Of a stretch of 16,304 bases of DNA, positions 16,026 to 16,304 are shown in pieces. The notes beneath the pieces were generated by a model that ran no database searches, had not been told where the DNA came from, and saw only the letters and a program-made list of their open reading frames with translations. A program made the position numbers and the translations under genes. Within the stretch, counting starts at the first letter, position 1. Each line of letters opens with the position of its first letter. Source of the stretch: an uncultured Thermomicrobiales bacterium (GTDB taxonomy: Bacteria > Chloroflexota > Chloroflexia > Thermomicrobiales > UBA6265); contig CADCWK010000410.1 in assembly GCA_902806375.1 (NCBI GenBank), positions 1 through 16,304 of the forward strand, in the 5' to 3' direction.

Positions 16026-16304
16026 ATGCATCTGCTCCCAGCGCTCCGCCGGGCGACCGGCCGGCTCATCGTCATCGTCCTGGCCCTCGTGGTGGCCATT
16101 GGCGTCGTATCCTGGCCATCGAGTGCCAACCAGCCCAGCGAACCCCAGTCTGTCGGGGGCGGGAACACCAGGATCGAGGCCCAGACGCGCCCGACCCGCC
16201 AGCCCTACGCGACCGCGACGCCGGTCCGGACCTATACCCAGCCGACCGCGACCCGCGCCACGCGAACCACCCCGGCACCGACCGTCACGGTGGCCGCGCC
16301 GCAG
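16026..16304 (+). CDS. Secreted or membrane-anchored Thr/Pro-rich protein, partial
   Basis: An open frame starts at the ATG at 16026, has GGGGGGA about 6 nt upstream, and runs 93 codons off the right edge without a stop, so the gene is incomplete. The N-terminus is MHLLPALRRATGRL, positively charged, followed by a hydrophobic stretch (about 14-29, IVIVLALVVAIGVVSW). A signal peptidase site after PSSA is plausible; there is no lipobox cysteine. From about residue 48 it becomes rich in Thr, Pro, Ala and Arg (PTATRATRTTPAPTVTV), like the flexible linker of an exported protein. A downstream globular domain would lie outside the window, so function cannot be assigned. Confidence 0.7.
   Translation, partial: MHLLPALRRATGRLIVIVLALVVAIGVVSWPSSANQPSEPQSVGGGNTRIEAQTRPTRQPYATATPVRTYTQPTATRATRTTPAPTVTVAAPQ

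Overview
The window is G+C-rich bacterial chromosome made mostly of housekeeping genes. The gene set (RadA, ClpC, a four-domain ribosomal protein S1 with long acidic tails, a YvlD-type membrane protein, a bacterial-type TrpRS and a thioredoxin-reductase-like ferredoxin-NADP reductase) fits a Chloroflexota lineage such as Thermomicrobia. That placement is inference from protein style and composition; no rRNA or tRNA gene is present to fix it. I see no prophage, insertion sequence, CRISPR array, toxin-antitoxin pair or defence island.

Layout. From 153 to 11073 everything reads on the minus strand. Going leftwards: an MBL-fold hydrolase, a four-helix membrane protein overlapping a YfcE-type phosphodiesterase by ATGA, a class V aminotransferase followed by two tandem paralogous GNAT acetyltransferases, then ribosomal protein S1, clpC and radA. 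The last three look like single-gene units: rpsA and clpC each end in an intrinsic terminator, and rpsA and radA each have a recognisable -10. An HxlR-family regulator and trpS read rightwards from 11360, divergent from the MBL gene. A LysN-like aminotransferase (minus) converges on trpS across a 17-bp perfect hairpin and diverges from the ferredoxin-NADP reductase gene (plus). At the right edge a secreted or membrane-anchored Thr/Pro-rich protein begins and runs off the window.

Function. The left part is information processing and proteostasis (recombination, translation, ATP-dependent proteolysis). The middle is small-molecule metabolism with acetyltransferases of unknown substrate. The right part is tryptophan charging, amino-acid transamination and NADPH/ferredoxin redox. 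Regulation is visible as a recurrent exact TATACT -10 hexamer before radA, rpsA, the class V aminotransferase and trpS.

The most interesting unexplained structure is in the 396-bp clpC upstream region. Two copies of AGGGCAGGT-N13-ACCTGCG, offset by exactly 65 bp, bracket a GATAAT -10-like hexamer. Each copy is also a 10-bp hairpin whose inner stem is kept with different bases. I did not find a clearly novel multi-gene system.
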